This document shows positions 17,963 through 26,098 of a stretch of DNA of 46,144 nt, piece after piece. The notes under the pieces were generated by a model. The model was not told where the DNA came from. It worked only from the letters and a program-made list of their open reading frames with translations, and did no database searches. Made by a program: the position numbers and the translations under genes. Numbering within the stretch: position 1 is the first letter of the stretch; each line of letters opens with the position of its first letter. Source of the DNA: an uncultured Eggerthellaceae bacterium (GTDB lineage Bacteria > Actinomycetota > Coriobacteriia > Coriobacteriales > Eggerthellaceae); contig CAKUFS010000017.1 of NCBI GenBank assembly GCA_934648845.1, positions 1 through 46,144 on the forward strand. The letters run 5' to 3'.

Positions 17963-20900
17963 CTATGCGCCCCAGCCACGCAATGCTGCGTACTGAATGG
18001 CGAACGCGTCCTCGGCGTACACGTGGCCATCGGGGCCGCCGCCGGGTGCACCGGTCACATCGGCACGCGCAAACAGCGCCGCATAATCCGGACGATCCTG
18101 GTAGAACGTTGTTGTGGCAATGTCGTACGCAATCTGCGCATCTACCGCGTTCAAGCGGCCGTTGCCGTTCACATCACCCATTTTCCCAGCTAGATAGCCG
18201 GGGGTAGTTGCACCGCGGTCAACACGTGCGTACTCGGCGTCAACGTGCGCCGCATCATATGCGGTGCCCGAGCCGCCCACCAAAGACGTGCAGCCACTGA
18301 ACATGTTATTGGAATACGCCCCCGCAGGAATAGCAAACGAGTTCGCAGCGTAAATCGTACGCAAGCTGCCGCAGCTCCCGAACATGTTCGTTACATCGCC
18401 CGCGCTTGACATATCAAACGACCCCAAATCAAGCACTTCAAGCGCGCTGCACCCGTAGAACATAGCGTTCGTACAGGTCACGTTCGCAGTATTAAACGAC
18501 GTCAAATCCAACGTTTTAAGCGCTGCGCAGCCATGGAACATCATGGTCATGTCGGTGGCGCTGGCAGTGCTGAAACGCGAAAGATCAAGCGACGTCAGCG
18601 ACTTGCATCCCACGAACATCCCTTGAAGGTTCGTTGCCTTCGCAGGGCTGAAGGAACCCAGATTCAGCGTTTCAAGCGCCTTGCAATCCTGGAACATGAA
18701 GTACGCGTTTTCCAGGGATGCACCGCTGAAGTTCGAAACATCAAGTTCGGTAAGTTTCTCGCAGAACCTGAACATCCTGTCCATCTTTTTGACCTGCGAA
18801 GTATCGAAACCCGAGACATCCAGCGAGGTCAGGCTCGTGCAGTAATTGAACATGTCGGACATGCTGGTGGCCTGGGAGGTATCCAAGCCCGAAAGGTCAA
18901 CAAACACCAAGTTAGCGCAATCCCAGAACATGTTCGAGCACGTTGCCGCCACAACGCCGGGCTTAATAACCGCCGACGTGATGGATCTTGTATTGTTGAC
19001 CCACGGCGGATTTACGCCCCAGTTCGCCAACTTGGCGCGCGTCAATCCACCAATCGGGCGCACGGTAAGCTTACCTGCGGAATCAATCATCCACTCGCAA
19101 GTGCCCGACTTTGTCCAGCCATCCGTAACGCCAACAGCGGTATACGTCTCAATGCCTGAGGTGCGCGCCTTATTGTCGGCATACATCGCAGCGGTGTTCT
19201 CGAAGTACTTACCAGCGGTATTCTTCCAAACGTTCTCGGGGAATCCGAAATACATAAGGTCAAGACCAGCGGGTATAGTCAGCGACGAAATCTTTGAGCA
19301 GCCGCTCAAAATATACATCTTGTCGTTCAAGCTGCTGAAATTGAAGCGCGACCAATCAAGCTTCTCAAGCGCGCTGCACCCCTCGAACATGGTGCGCATG
19401 CTGGTCACGCCCGAGGTATCGAAGGACGCCAGATTCAGCTCGGTAAGGCTTGTGCACTGACGGAACATCGATGCCATGCTGACAACCTCCGCGGTATCGA
19501 AGGAAGAAACATCCAGCGAAGTCAGTGCCGTGCAGTTATAGAACATGCTGTTCATTTTTGTCACGTTTGCCGTGTTGAAGTTCGTCAGGCTCAGCGAGGT
19601 CAGGCTCGTGCAGCTGTCGAACATGTTGTCCATTCTTGTCACGTTTGAGGTATTGAAGCCCGAAACATTCAGCGAAGTCAGGCTCTTGCAGCCGTCGAAC
19701 ATGCAGTCCATTCTCGTCACGTTTGAGGTATCGAAGCCCGAGACATCCAGTGAGGTCAGGCTCTCGCACCCACGGAACATCCCACTCATGTTCGTTACGT
19801 TCGAGGTGTCAAACCCGCTCAGATTAAGCGAGGTCAGGCTATTGCACCCCTGGAACATACTGGCAAGATTCGTTGCCTTCACCGTGCTCAGGCCACTCAC
19901 ATCAAGCGAAGTGAGCGACAAGCAGTTATAGAACATGCCGTTCAAGTTGGTAGCATTCGCGGTGTCCAGGCTTGAAAGGTCAATCGATGTCAGCTTCTCG
20001 CAGCTGCCAAACATAAAGCTCAGGTCCTGCGCTTGCGCGGTTTCCAAATTGGAGATGTCAGCCGAAACAAGGTTCTTGCAGTCAGCGAACATGGAGCCGC
20101 AATAATCGGCTACTACGTTAGGCTCAATGTAAACCGAGGTGATAGACGCAAGATGATTCATCCAGGGAGCCCAGCCGGGATTCCATCTTCCCAGCTTGCC
20201 GCGCTCCATGTTCGGAAGCGGGCGAATGGTGAGCTTACCCGCGGAATCAACCGTCCACTCGCAGGTGCCCGACCGCTCCCAGCCTTCTGTGGTTGTGGGT
20301 ATGACGTACGTCTCGGCGCCTTCGGGGCGCGCTTTATTGTCGGTCTTCATTGCGTCGGTGGTTTCAAAAATATTGCCGGCGGTGTCCACCCAAAGGCTTT
20401 CAGGCAGGTTAAACATGGCAAGATTCTGGCCACCGGGAAGCGTAAGGCGAGAAATCTTCGGGCAACCCTGGGTGATATACAGCTGATCCAAGTGTGCAAC
20501 GTTATCCAAATTGAAACGCGAGATATCCAGCACTTCAAGCGCGGTGCACCCCTGGAACATGCCGCGCATATCCGTGGCGCTGGTGGTCTCAAACGACGAC
20601 ACGTCCAGCTCGGTAAGCGCGGGGCAATTATAGAACATGCTGAAGAAGCTGGTCACCTTCGCCGTGCTGAAGGAAGAAACGTTAACCGAGGTCAGAGCCG
20701 TGCAGTTAGAAAACATGTTGCTCATATTCGTCGCATTTGCCGTGTTGAAATTCGACAGATCAAGCGTGGTGAGCTTTTCGCAACCAGAGAACATATCGGC
20801 CATGCTGTACCTTGCGCCGGAGGTGTCAAAATGCGAAACGTCAAGCGACGTCAGGGATTTGCAGTTGCGGAACGTGGCAAAGAAGCTGGTCGATTGGGAC

Positions 20901-22078
20901 GTATCCAGGGATGAAATATCAAGCGACACAAGCTTTTCGCACCCATCGAACATGCTGGAAACAGACGTATTCTTTGCGGTATTGAAGTTCGAAAGGTCAA
21001 GCGACGTCAGATTCGCGCACTTGGAGAACATGGCGTTCATGCTTGTCACGTTTGCGGTATTGAAGCCCGAGACGTCAAGCGAGGTAAGCGACTTGCAACC
21101 AAGGAACATGCAGCCAAATGCCCTTGCTTTTTCCGTGTTGAAGCTTGAAACGTCAAGCGAGGTAAGCGATTCGCAATTGTAGAACATGTGCTCGAAATCG
21201 GACATATTCGAGGTGTCGAAACTTGAGATGTCCAACGATTTCAGCGATTTGCAGTTCTTGAACATGCAGGTTGCGATCCATGCCTTCGAAGTATCGAAGT
21301 TTCTCAGGTCCAGCGAAACAAGCGAGGAACAGTCCTCGAACATGCTGTAGAAGCTGGATACGCGCGAAGTATCCAGGCCCGATACATCGGCGGTTGTCAT
21401 GTTCTTGCAGCCGTAGAACATATAGTTTGCCCAGGTTGTGTACACGCCCGGCATAATGGCCGCCGATGTGATGGATTCGCGCTGGTCATACCAAGGCACG
21501 GCTTGCTCGCCACCGCCGGAGTTCGCGCCCAGGCTGCCCGATGCGCCGTTGCCCAGCGGACGGACGGTGAGCTTGCCGGCAGTATCGATCATCCACTCGC
21601 AGTTGCCTGCTTGCGTCCAGCCCGGGGTTAGGGTGGCGTCGGCGGGAGTGACGGCAGCGGGTGCGGGGTCGAGTACTGCAGGTGCGGGTGCGGCTTCCGG
21701 AGCGGTCGCGACCTGCGGTTCCAGCGCTGCGGGTGCGGGGTCGGGCGCCGCAGACGCCAGCGCGGCTGCCGGGTCAAGGGTCAGCTCGAGTGCCAGTGAC
21801 AGCTCAGAGGCGATGGGGGGGGTCAGGACGCCGGGAGCCGCGGACGCTGCGGCGGCAGGCGCGGATGCTGCGGGAGCTTCGGCACCTTCCGCTACCGACC
21901 CCGTTTCAGGTGATTGCGTTGTAGCGGCTGGCTCGTCAACCGCAGCGGCCACCAGGGACGCGGTGTTGGCATCGGCGGCCGGCAGCGCAAACGCCGGCAC
22001 GGGCAAAAGCCCCAACGCCAGTACGACGGACAGGAAGATGTTCGCGGTTTTTCGCGAAGCAGGAGTTCGCTTTTCCAT
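17963..22078 (-). CDS. Secreted BspA-like (DUF285) repeat protein with C-terminal dockerin
   Basis: This 1371-residue protein is probably exported. Residues 1-36 form a signal peptide (basic MEKRTPASRK, hydrophobic LSVVLALGLLPV, AFALPAADA cleavage region). A low-complexity Ala/Pro stretch runs to about 150. Three modules follow, each opened by a GW-x(5)-CEW-x-(I/V)D-x-AGKLT motif near 153, 598 and 984, then arrays of ~23-24-residue DUF285 repeats of the type LTSLDVSGFDTSNVT-x-M-x-x-MF-x-(G/N)C. The last 75 residues are a type I dockerin: GDVNGNGRLNAVDAQIAYD and ADVTGAPGGGPDGHVYAED give two calcium-loop repeats. Relatives bind host matrix or other cells. The dockerin implies docking on a cohesin protein not present here. 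Confidence 0.93.
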   Translation of the reverse strand: MEKRTPASRKTANIFLSVVLALGLLPVPAFALPAADANTASLVAAAVDEPAATTQSPETGSVAEGAEAPAASAPAAAASAAPGVLTPPIASELSLALELTLDPAAALASAAPDPAPAALEPQVATAPEAAPAPAVLDPAPAAVTPADATLTPGWTQAGNCEWMIDTAGKLTVRPLGNGASGSLGANSGGGEQAVPWYDQRESITSAAIMPGVYTTWANYMFYGCKNMTTADVSGLDTSRVSSFYSMFEDCSSLVSLDLRNFDTSKAWIATCMFKNCKSLKSLDISSFDTSNMSDFEHMFYNCESLTSLDVSSFNTEKARAFGCMFLGCKSLTSLDVSGFNTANVTSMNAMFSKCANLTSLDLSNFNTAKNTSVSSMFDGCEKLVSLDISSLDTSQSTSFFATFRNCKSLTSLDVSHFDTSGARYSMADMFSGCEKLTTLDLSNFNTANATNMSNMFSNCTALTSVNVSSFSTAKVTSFFSMFYNCPALTELDVSSFETTSATDMRGMFQGCTALEVLDISRFNLDNVAHLDQLYITQGCPKISRLTLPGGQNLAMFNLPESLWVDTAGNIFETTDAMKTDNKARPEGAETYVIPTTTEGWERSGTCEWTVDSAGKLTIRPLPNMERGKLGRWNPGWAPWMNHLASITSVYIEPNVVADYCGSMFADCKNLVSADISNLETAQAQDLSFMFGSCEKLTSIDLSSLDTANATNLNGMFYNCLSLTSLDVSGLSTVKATNLASMFQGCNSLTSLNLSGFDTSNVTNMSGMFRGCESLTSLDVSGFDTSNVTRMDCMFDGCKSLTSLNVSGFNTSNVTRMDNMFDSCTSLTSLSLTNFNTANVTKMNSMFYNCTALTSLDVSSFDTAEVVSMASMFRQCTSLTELNLASFDTSGVTSMRTMFEGCSALEKLDWSRFNFSSLNDKMYILSGCSKISSLTIPAGLDLMYFGFPENVWKNTAGKYFENTAAMYADNKARTSGIETYTAVGVTDGWTKSGTCEWMIDSAGKLTVRPIGGLTRAKLANWGVNPPWVNNTRSITSAVIKPGVVAATCSNMFWDCANLVFVDLSGLDTSQATSMSDMFNYCTSLTSLDVSGFDTSQVKKMDRMFRFCEKLTELDVSNFSGASLENAYFMFQDCKALETLNLGSFSPAKATNLQGMFVGCKSLTSLDLSRFSTASATDMTMMFHGCAALKTLDLTSFNTANVTCTNAMFYGCSALEVLDLGSFDMSSAGDVTNMFGSCGSLRTIYAANSFAIPAGAYSNNMFSGCTSLVGGSGTAYDAAHVDAEYARVDRGATTPGYLAGKMGDVNGNGRLNAVDAQIAYDIATTTFYQDRPDYAALFARADVTGAPGGGPDGHVYAEDAFAIQYAALRGWGA

Positions 22079-22120
22079 TACCCACCTCTTTCTGTAATCG
22101 GTGCTAATACCACAATTTAC

Positions 22121-22180
22121 AGTATACAGAGGTCAGAGGCGTATTTTGCGCCCATCAGGAAGAATGGGACACGTGTCCCA
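22121..22180 (-). promoter_or_regulatory. Candidate operator and -10 box of the BspA-like gene
   Basis: A perfect 16-bp palindrome TGGGACACGTGTCCCA lies at 22165-22180. On the minus strand a TATACT -10-like box is at 22126-22121, about 43 bases upstream of the start codon, with no clear -35. The palindrome sits near -50 to -60 relative to the inferred transcription start, where an activator or repressor dimer could bind. Confidence 0.4.
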
Positions 22181-22235
22181 CTTACACCCCGGTTTTTGCG
22201 CCACACGGCCAAGCTTCACGCGCATGAAACCGCCC

Positions 22236-22266
22236 TGTTGACAAATTACCCCACCTTTTGTCAACA
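22236..22266 (+). repeat. TTGACAAA palindrome family B, copy ii
   Basis: TGTTGACAAA and TTTGTCAACA form a perfect 10-bp inverted repeat around the loop TTACCCCACCT. It lies between moaC and the BspA-like gene, in the same orientation as copy i on the far side of that gene. Confidence 0.85.
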
Positions 22267-22291
22267 AAATAAGGGAGAGTTTAAGCGCTTT

Positions 22292-22415
22292 TCAGCGACG
22301 ACGGCAAGGGGTGCGAGCCGACATGCGACGCTTTGGATAAGTTGAGCGAATCGCAAATATGAAGAAGCATTATCCAATCGGAGCCCGTTCGGCAAATCCC
22401 TTGCCGCCGCCATCG
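22292..22415 (-). repeat. Structured repeat family C, copy B (candidate structured RNA)
   Basis: GGCAAGGG (22303-22310) pairs with CCCTTGCC (22398-22405), and TTGGATAA (22333-22340) with TTATCCAA (22370-22377). Compared with copy A the outer stem changes from GCGAAGGG/CCCTTCGC to GGCAAGGG/CCCTTGCC, a compensatory change. Single-stranded blocks such as GTTGAGCGA are conserved. It follows moaC and precedes the BspA-like gene in the direction of transcription. Confidence 0.7.
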
Positions 22416-22463
22416 GCCAAGCCGAACCCACCCTAGACAGCAATTCCGCGCAACGCGAAGAGG

Positions 22464-22976
22464 TTACTCGCTTTCGCCGCGCAGCCACAAACCGGTCTTG
22501 CCGCCATCCTTCTTCAGCAGGCGCACGTCCATGATTTCCATGCCGCGGTCAATCGCTTTGCACATGTCGTACACCGTCAAGCAGGCAACGGACGCCGCCG
22601 TGAGCGCCTCCATCTCAATACCCGTCTTGCCCGTAACGCCGCAGGTCGTGGTCACATGGATGCCCACACGGCCATCTTCGCGCTCACCTGCGAAAACAGG
22701 CTCGCACTCCACCTTTGCTTTCGTGATGTTCAGCGGATGGCACATGGGAATAAGATCGCTCGTGCGCTTCGACGCCATGATACCTGCCACGCGCGCGCAC
22801 GCCAAAACATCGCCCTTCGCCGCCTGGCCGCTGGTGATCAGATCGAGCGTTTCCTGGTGCATGGCAATGAAGCCTTCCGCCACCGCGATGCGCTGGGTCT
22901 CTGCCTTGGCGGACACATCCACCATGCGGACGTCGCCTTTTTCGTCGATGTGGGTAAGCTGCTGTTCGTCGGACAT
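22464..22976 (-). CDS. moaC: Cyclic pyranopterin monophosphate synthase MoaC
   Basis: MoaC converts the MoaA product (3',8-cyclo-7,8-dihydro-GTP) into cyclic pyranopterin monophosphate, the first stable intermediate of molybdenum cofactor. The 170-residue protein has the family motifs VDVSAK, AGIMASKRTSDLIPMCHPL, GIEMEALTAASVACLTVYDM and the catalytic Lys region RLLKKDGGK near the C-terminus. AAGGAG precedes the ATG. It lies 213 bases downstream of moaA. It presumably supplies cofactor for the molybdoenzyme at 35.7-38.0 kb and others elsewhere. Confidence 0.96.
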   Translation of the reverse strand: MSDEQQLTHIDEKGDVRMVDVSAKAETQRIAVAEGFIAMHQETLDLITSGQAAKGDVLACARVAGIMASKRTSDLIPMCHPLNITKAKVECEPVFAGEREDGRVGIHVTTTCGVTGKTGIEMEALTAASVACLTVYDMCKAIDRGMEIMDVRLLKKDGGKTGLWLRGESE

Positions 22977-23155
22977 GTTCTTCTCCTTCGCTCATAATGC
23001 AAGTCTAAAACGCGCAGCGACGAAGCCGCCGCGAAAGTTACTAGAAGGGCCGCCAACAGGGCTGCAGACGCCGCCTCCCCGGAAGCCGCATGCCGCCATC
23101 CCCGCCGCCCGCCAGGGGTAACTCGCCACCATCGTCGACAGCTTCATCGCTGAAA

Positions 23156-23188
23156 TTGTTGACAAAAGGTGGGGTAATTTGTCAACAA
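23156..23188 (-). repeat. TTGACAAA palindrome family B, copy iii
   Basis: TTGTTGACAAA and TTTGTCAACAA form a perfect 11-bp inverted repeat around the same loop, read on the minus strand as TTACCCCACCT. It begins one base after the moaA stop codon, where it could act as a 3' hairpin, although no T-run follows. Confidence 0.85.
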
Positions 23189-23189
23189 A

Positions 23190-24188
23190 TTAGCCGCCGA
23201 TCTGGGACATTTTGCGCTTCGTGCCCACGGTGTTCTCGTTTTCCTTGGGCTTTTGGAACACGGCTTGCTCAAAAACGGCACGCGCGGCGCCTTCGCCACC
23301 TTCGCGCAGCGCCGTTTTGATGTCAAGCTCGTCATCGCTGAACAGGCACGTGCGCAGCTTGCCATCGGCCGACAGGCGCACGCGGTTGCATTCGCTGCAG
23401 AAATGGTTGGACACCGGCGAGATGAAACCGACCGTGCCTTGCGCGCCCGGGAAACGGTAATAGCGCGCAGGACCGCCGCCCCTGGGCTTGTCCTCGGTGG
23501 GCTCCAATGCGGGAATGCCCAGCTCAGCCGCGTGATCGTTGATAACGCGCAGCATTTCTTCGCAGGAAATCACGTCGGCCATACCCCAACCGCTGCCATC
23601 GGTGCCCGAGCTTTCGCCCACGGGCATGTACTCGATGAAGCGCATGTGCAACGGACGGTCGATAGTCATCTTAGCGAACTCAAGAAGGTCCTGGTCCAGG
23701 CTGCGCACCACCACAGCGTTCACTTTCACCGGGTCAAGACCCACCGCAAAAGCTGCTTCAATGCCATCCAGCGTAGACTGAAGCTTGCCGCCGCGCGTCA
23801 CGAATGCGAACTTATCGGCGTCCAGCGTGTCCAGCGAAATGTTCACGCGCGCCAGGCCCGCCTCTTTCAGGTCCTTCGCGAACTTGGGCAGCAGCACGCC
23901 GTTTGTGGTCATCGAAATGTCCTCGATGCCGGGAATCGCAGCAATATCGCGCACGTTTTCCACCATGCCCTTGCGCACCAACGGCTCGCCGCCCGTGAGG
24001 CGAATGCGCTTGATTCCGCACTCGGCGGCAATGCGCGCGATGGTCACAATTTCGTGACCGCGCAGGATTTCAGCGGGACTCATAGAGACAACGCCCTGCT
24101 CAGGCATGCAATAGATGCATCTGAAATTGCACCGGTCGGTCACCGAAATGCGCAGGTAATCGATGGTGCGGCCAAAGGTGTCTTTCAA
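23190..24188 (-). CDS. moaA: GTP 3',8-cyclase MoaA (radical SAM)
   Basis: MoaA performs the radical-SAM rearrangement of GTP that opens molybdenum cofactor synthesis. The N-terminal SAM cluster motif is C20-x3-C24-x2-C27 in DRCNFRCIYC. The C-terminal GTP-binding cluster is CSECNRVRLSADGKLRTC near 261-278. The protein ends in the Gly-Gly pair required by the family. The start is TTG at 24188, with AAGGAG seven bases upstream. The 332-residue length is normal. Confidence 0.96.
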   Translation of the reverse strand: MKDTFGRTIDYLRISVTDRCNFRCIYCMPEQGVVSMSPAEILRGHEIVTIARIAAECGIKRIRLTGGEPLVRKGMVENVRDIAAIPGIEDISMTTNGVLLPKFAKDLKEAGLARVNISLDTLDADKFAFVTRGGKLQSTLDGIEAAFAVGLDPVKVNAVVVRSLDQDLLEFAKMTIDRPLHMRFIEYMPVGESSGTDGSGWGMADVISCEEMLRVINDHAAELGIPALEPTEDKPRGGGPARYYRFPGAQGTVGFISPVSNHFCSECNRVRLSADGKLRTCLFSDDELDIKTALREGGEGAARAVFEQAVFQKPKENENTVGTKRKMSQIGG

Positions 24189-24255
24189 GTCGCCTCTCCT
24201 TCTGAAACTCTGAAGCCATTTTGGCAGGCTTCCAAACCATTTATCTTCTGTTCAG

Positions 24256-24261
24256 ATTATA
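24256..24261 (-). promoter_or_regulatory. Possible -10 box of moaA
   Basis: A perfect TATAAT reads on the minus strand at 24261-24256, about 70 bases upstream of the moaA start. I see no good -35 at 16-18 bases, so this is a weak call. Confidence 0.35.
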
Positions 24262-24403
24262 GCGAAGAAACCTTCTTTCGTGCGGCGCATATTCCTTACC
24301 GTGCATAAAAGCAGGGCGAAGCTGCGCGGCAACAGTCTATTTCGATACATCACCAGCCTGTTCGATGGCCGCGTCCTTCAGCAATCAGATCACCAGATAC
24401 GTG

Positions 24404-24618
24404 CATCTTGTCAAAAAATCGGCTCCAATACGCTCAAAATGACGGTTCGGGGTAGGTGAAAAGGCGTCTGTCGCGTTCTATGGTTTCCAATAAAATTCAC
24501 GACCTGGGCTTTTGTTGATTCAAGCCGCCCAAAACATTCCTGTTAACCCTTTATCCACGCTCCGACCTGCCCCGCATCGTCGATTTGCGCGTTTTTGGAC
24601 TGAAATTTCGACAAGATG
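24404..24618 (+). repeat. Long-inverted-repeat intergenic element, copy 3
   Basis: The arms 24404-24457 and 24565-24618 are complementary at about 38 of 54 positions. CATCTTGTC faces GACAAGATG at the ends, and CGGGG/CCCCG plus AGGT/ACCT pair at the inner end. The A-rich internal loop recurs. The box GACCTGGGCTTTT is at 24501-24513 on the plus strand, 97 bases from the 5' end. It lies between moaA and the aldo/keto reductase gene. Confidence 0.85.
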
Positions 24619-24711
24619 AATCCAATAACAAGCTTTCGGGGAAACGAAAGACCCCACCAGCGCGGCAAGCGCAGGTTGAAAGGTGCCTGTCGCGTCCTTG
24701 CAACTCAGTGC

Positions 24712-25854
24712 CTACCCCAACAGAGCGGCGGCAGCAGCCATGCGTTCCGCGATAGGCACGCCAAAGGGGCAATTGTGCTCGCATGCATGGCACGCCACGC
24801 ACTTGCTTGCCTTCGCATGCAAAGCATCGTAGTGGCCCTGAATGGATTCGGGCACACTTTCATGCAAAACAGCCAGGTCATAGTACTTATTTACGGTCGC
24901 AATATTAATGCCCACCATGCACGGCTGGCAGTGGCCGCAATAAATGCAGTGGCCAGCGTAAGAGTGCTGCGGTGCCGTGCGCAAGATGCGTGCGTAATCC
25001 AGATTCTGGCTGCGCGTGGTGTAATAGCTAAGAGCGTCCTCCAGGTGAGAGAGCTCGCTCATGCCCGCCATAACCGAGGCAACAGCAGGACGATCAAGCG
25101 CGTAAGCAATGCATTGCGCCGGCGTCATGGCAACGCCGAAGGGGCTCTTCTCCGCGTCAAGCAGTCGCCCGCCCGCAAACGGCTTCATAACGGTAATTCC
25201 CACTCCAATCTGGGCACATTCCTCGTAAAGCGCAGCGCGTTCGGGGTTAATGCCATTTCCTGCAGCGCTGAAATCGCCGAACAAATCATCCAAACTGCCC
25301 GAAGATGGCATAGCGTCAAACGCAGGGTTCAAACTGAACATGATGACCTCGATGAGCGGGTTTTGTGCCGCTGCGCGCGCCACGGCAACACTATGCGTGG
25401 AAATGCCCACATGACGAATAACGCCCGCTGCATGAAGCTCGTTCACGTAATCCAGATACGGACTGCCCGCCATGAGCGTGGCGAATTCGTCCACGTCATC
25501 GATGAAGTGAATCATGCCCAAATCAATATAGTCGGTCTGCAGCAGTTCCAGCTGGTCCTTGAACGCTTTCTTGACCGCGCCAATCTCGCGCGTGCGCACG
25601 TACTGGCCATTTTGCCAGGTAGAACCAATGTGCCCCTGGATAATCCAATCCGCGCGATGCGGTGCCAACGCAACACCCAGCGCCGCGCGCACCGACGGGT
25701 CGGCCATCCAACAGTCCACGATGTTCACGCCTGCGCGCTCACACGCCTGAACCAGGTCGTTCACACGCTGCTGCTCCCAGCCGGTAATCCATTCAGCGCC
25801 AAAGCCAATTTCGCTAACCATCAGGCCCGTCTTGCCCAGTTCGCGGTATCTCAT
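24712..25854 (-). CDS. Aldo/keto reductase-like protein with C-terminal 2x[4Fe-4S] ferredoxin domain
   Basis: Residues 1 to about 280 form the AKR TIM barrel (MRYRELGKTGLMVSEIGFGA, LLQTDYIDLGMIH, GVGITVMKPFAGGRL). The C-terminal domain carries eight ferredoxin-type cysteines: C-x2-C-x2-C-x3-x in HCIYCGHCQPC near 315 and KCVACHACEHNCPFGV near 355. The usual AKR catalytic tetrad is incomplete: Asp (NIVDCW) and His (GMIHF) are visible, but the loop ADPSVR replaces the YG-x-SE Tyr motif and IQGH stands where the ATK Lys is expected. It may be a redox protein with altered chemistry. GAGG precedes ATG 25854. The substrate is unknown. Confidence 0.85.
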   Translation of the reverse strand: MRYRELGKTGLMVSEIGFGAEWITGWEQQRVNDLVQACERAGVNIVDCWMADPSVRAALGVALAPHRADWIIQGHIGSTWQNGQYVRTREIGAVKKAFKDQLELLQTDYIDLGMIHFIDDVDEFATLMAGSPYLDYVNELHAAGVIRHVGISTHSVAVARAAAQNPLIEVIMFSLNPAFDAMPSSGSLDDLFGDFSAAGNGINPERAALYEECAQIGVGITVMKPFAGGRLLDAEKSPFGVAMTPAQCIAYALDRPAVASVMAGMSELSHLEDALSYYTTRSQNLDYARILRTAPQHSYAGHCIYCGHCQPCMVGINIATVNKYYDLAVLHESVPESIQGHYDALHAKASKCVACHACEHNCPFGVPIAERMAAAAALLG

Positions 25855-26098
25855 GGTGTTTTCCTCTCGTTGCTCTCTTAGGATTTAGGTGACAAAGGAT
25901 CCCAAAGACGAAACCCGTCAGGACCGCATGCAGGTGGCGAAGGGACCGAAGTTGCGCGGGCGCATTGCCCCGCATCGCCGATGCCCCAACCGCAGCAGGC
26001 GCAACCGCCTGCCGACAACCCCGCCCCGCTGCCGCAACTACGCTGGAAGCTTGCCAAGCGCGCACGAACGGTTCGCTTCCGTGCGCGGCGAGACGCCC

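Noticed and set aside
17254..18051. 265-codon minus-strand frame beyond the BspA-like gene
   Set aside because: It overlaps the dockerin coding region in another frame, contains terminators, and has no ribosome binding site.
18500..21450. CRISPR-like regular repeats
   Set aside because: The ~70-base periodicity is the DNA of the DUF285 protein repeats, with variable codons and an intact reading frame.
22292..22415. Family C element as a molybdenum-cofactor riboswitch
   Set aside because: It lies downstream, not upstream, of moaC, the other copy is by the unrelated U32 gene, and the Moco consensus is not visible.
23156..23188. Family B palindrome as simple Rho-independent terminators
   Set aside because: The stems are AT-rich, no T-run follows copies in the relevant direction, and the loop sequence is conserved, which terminators do not need.
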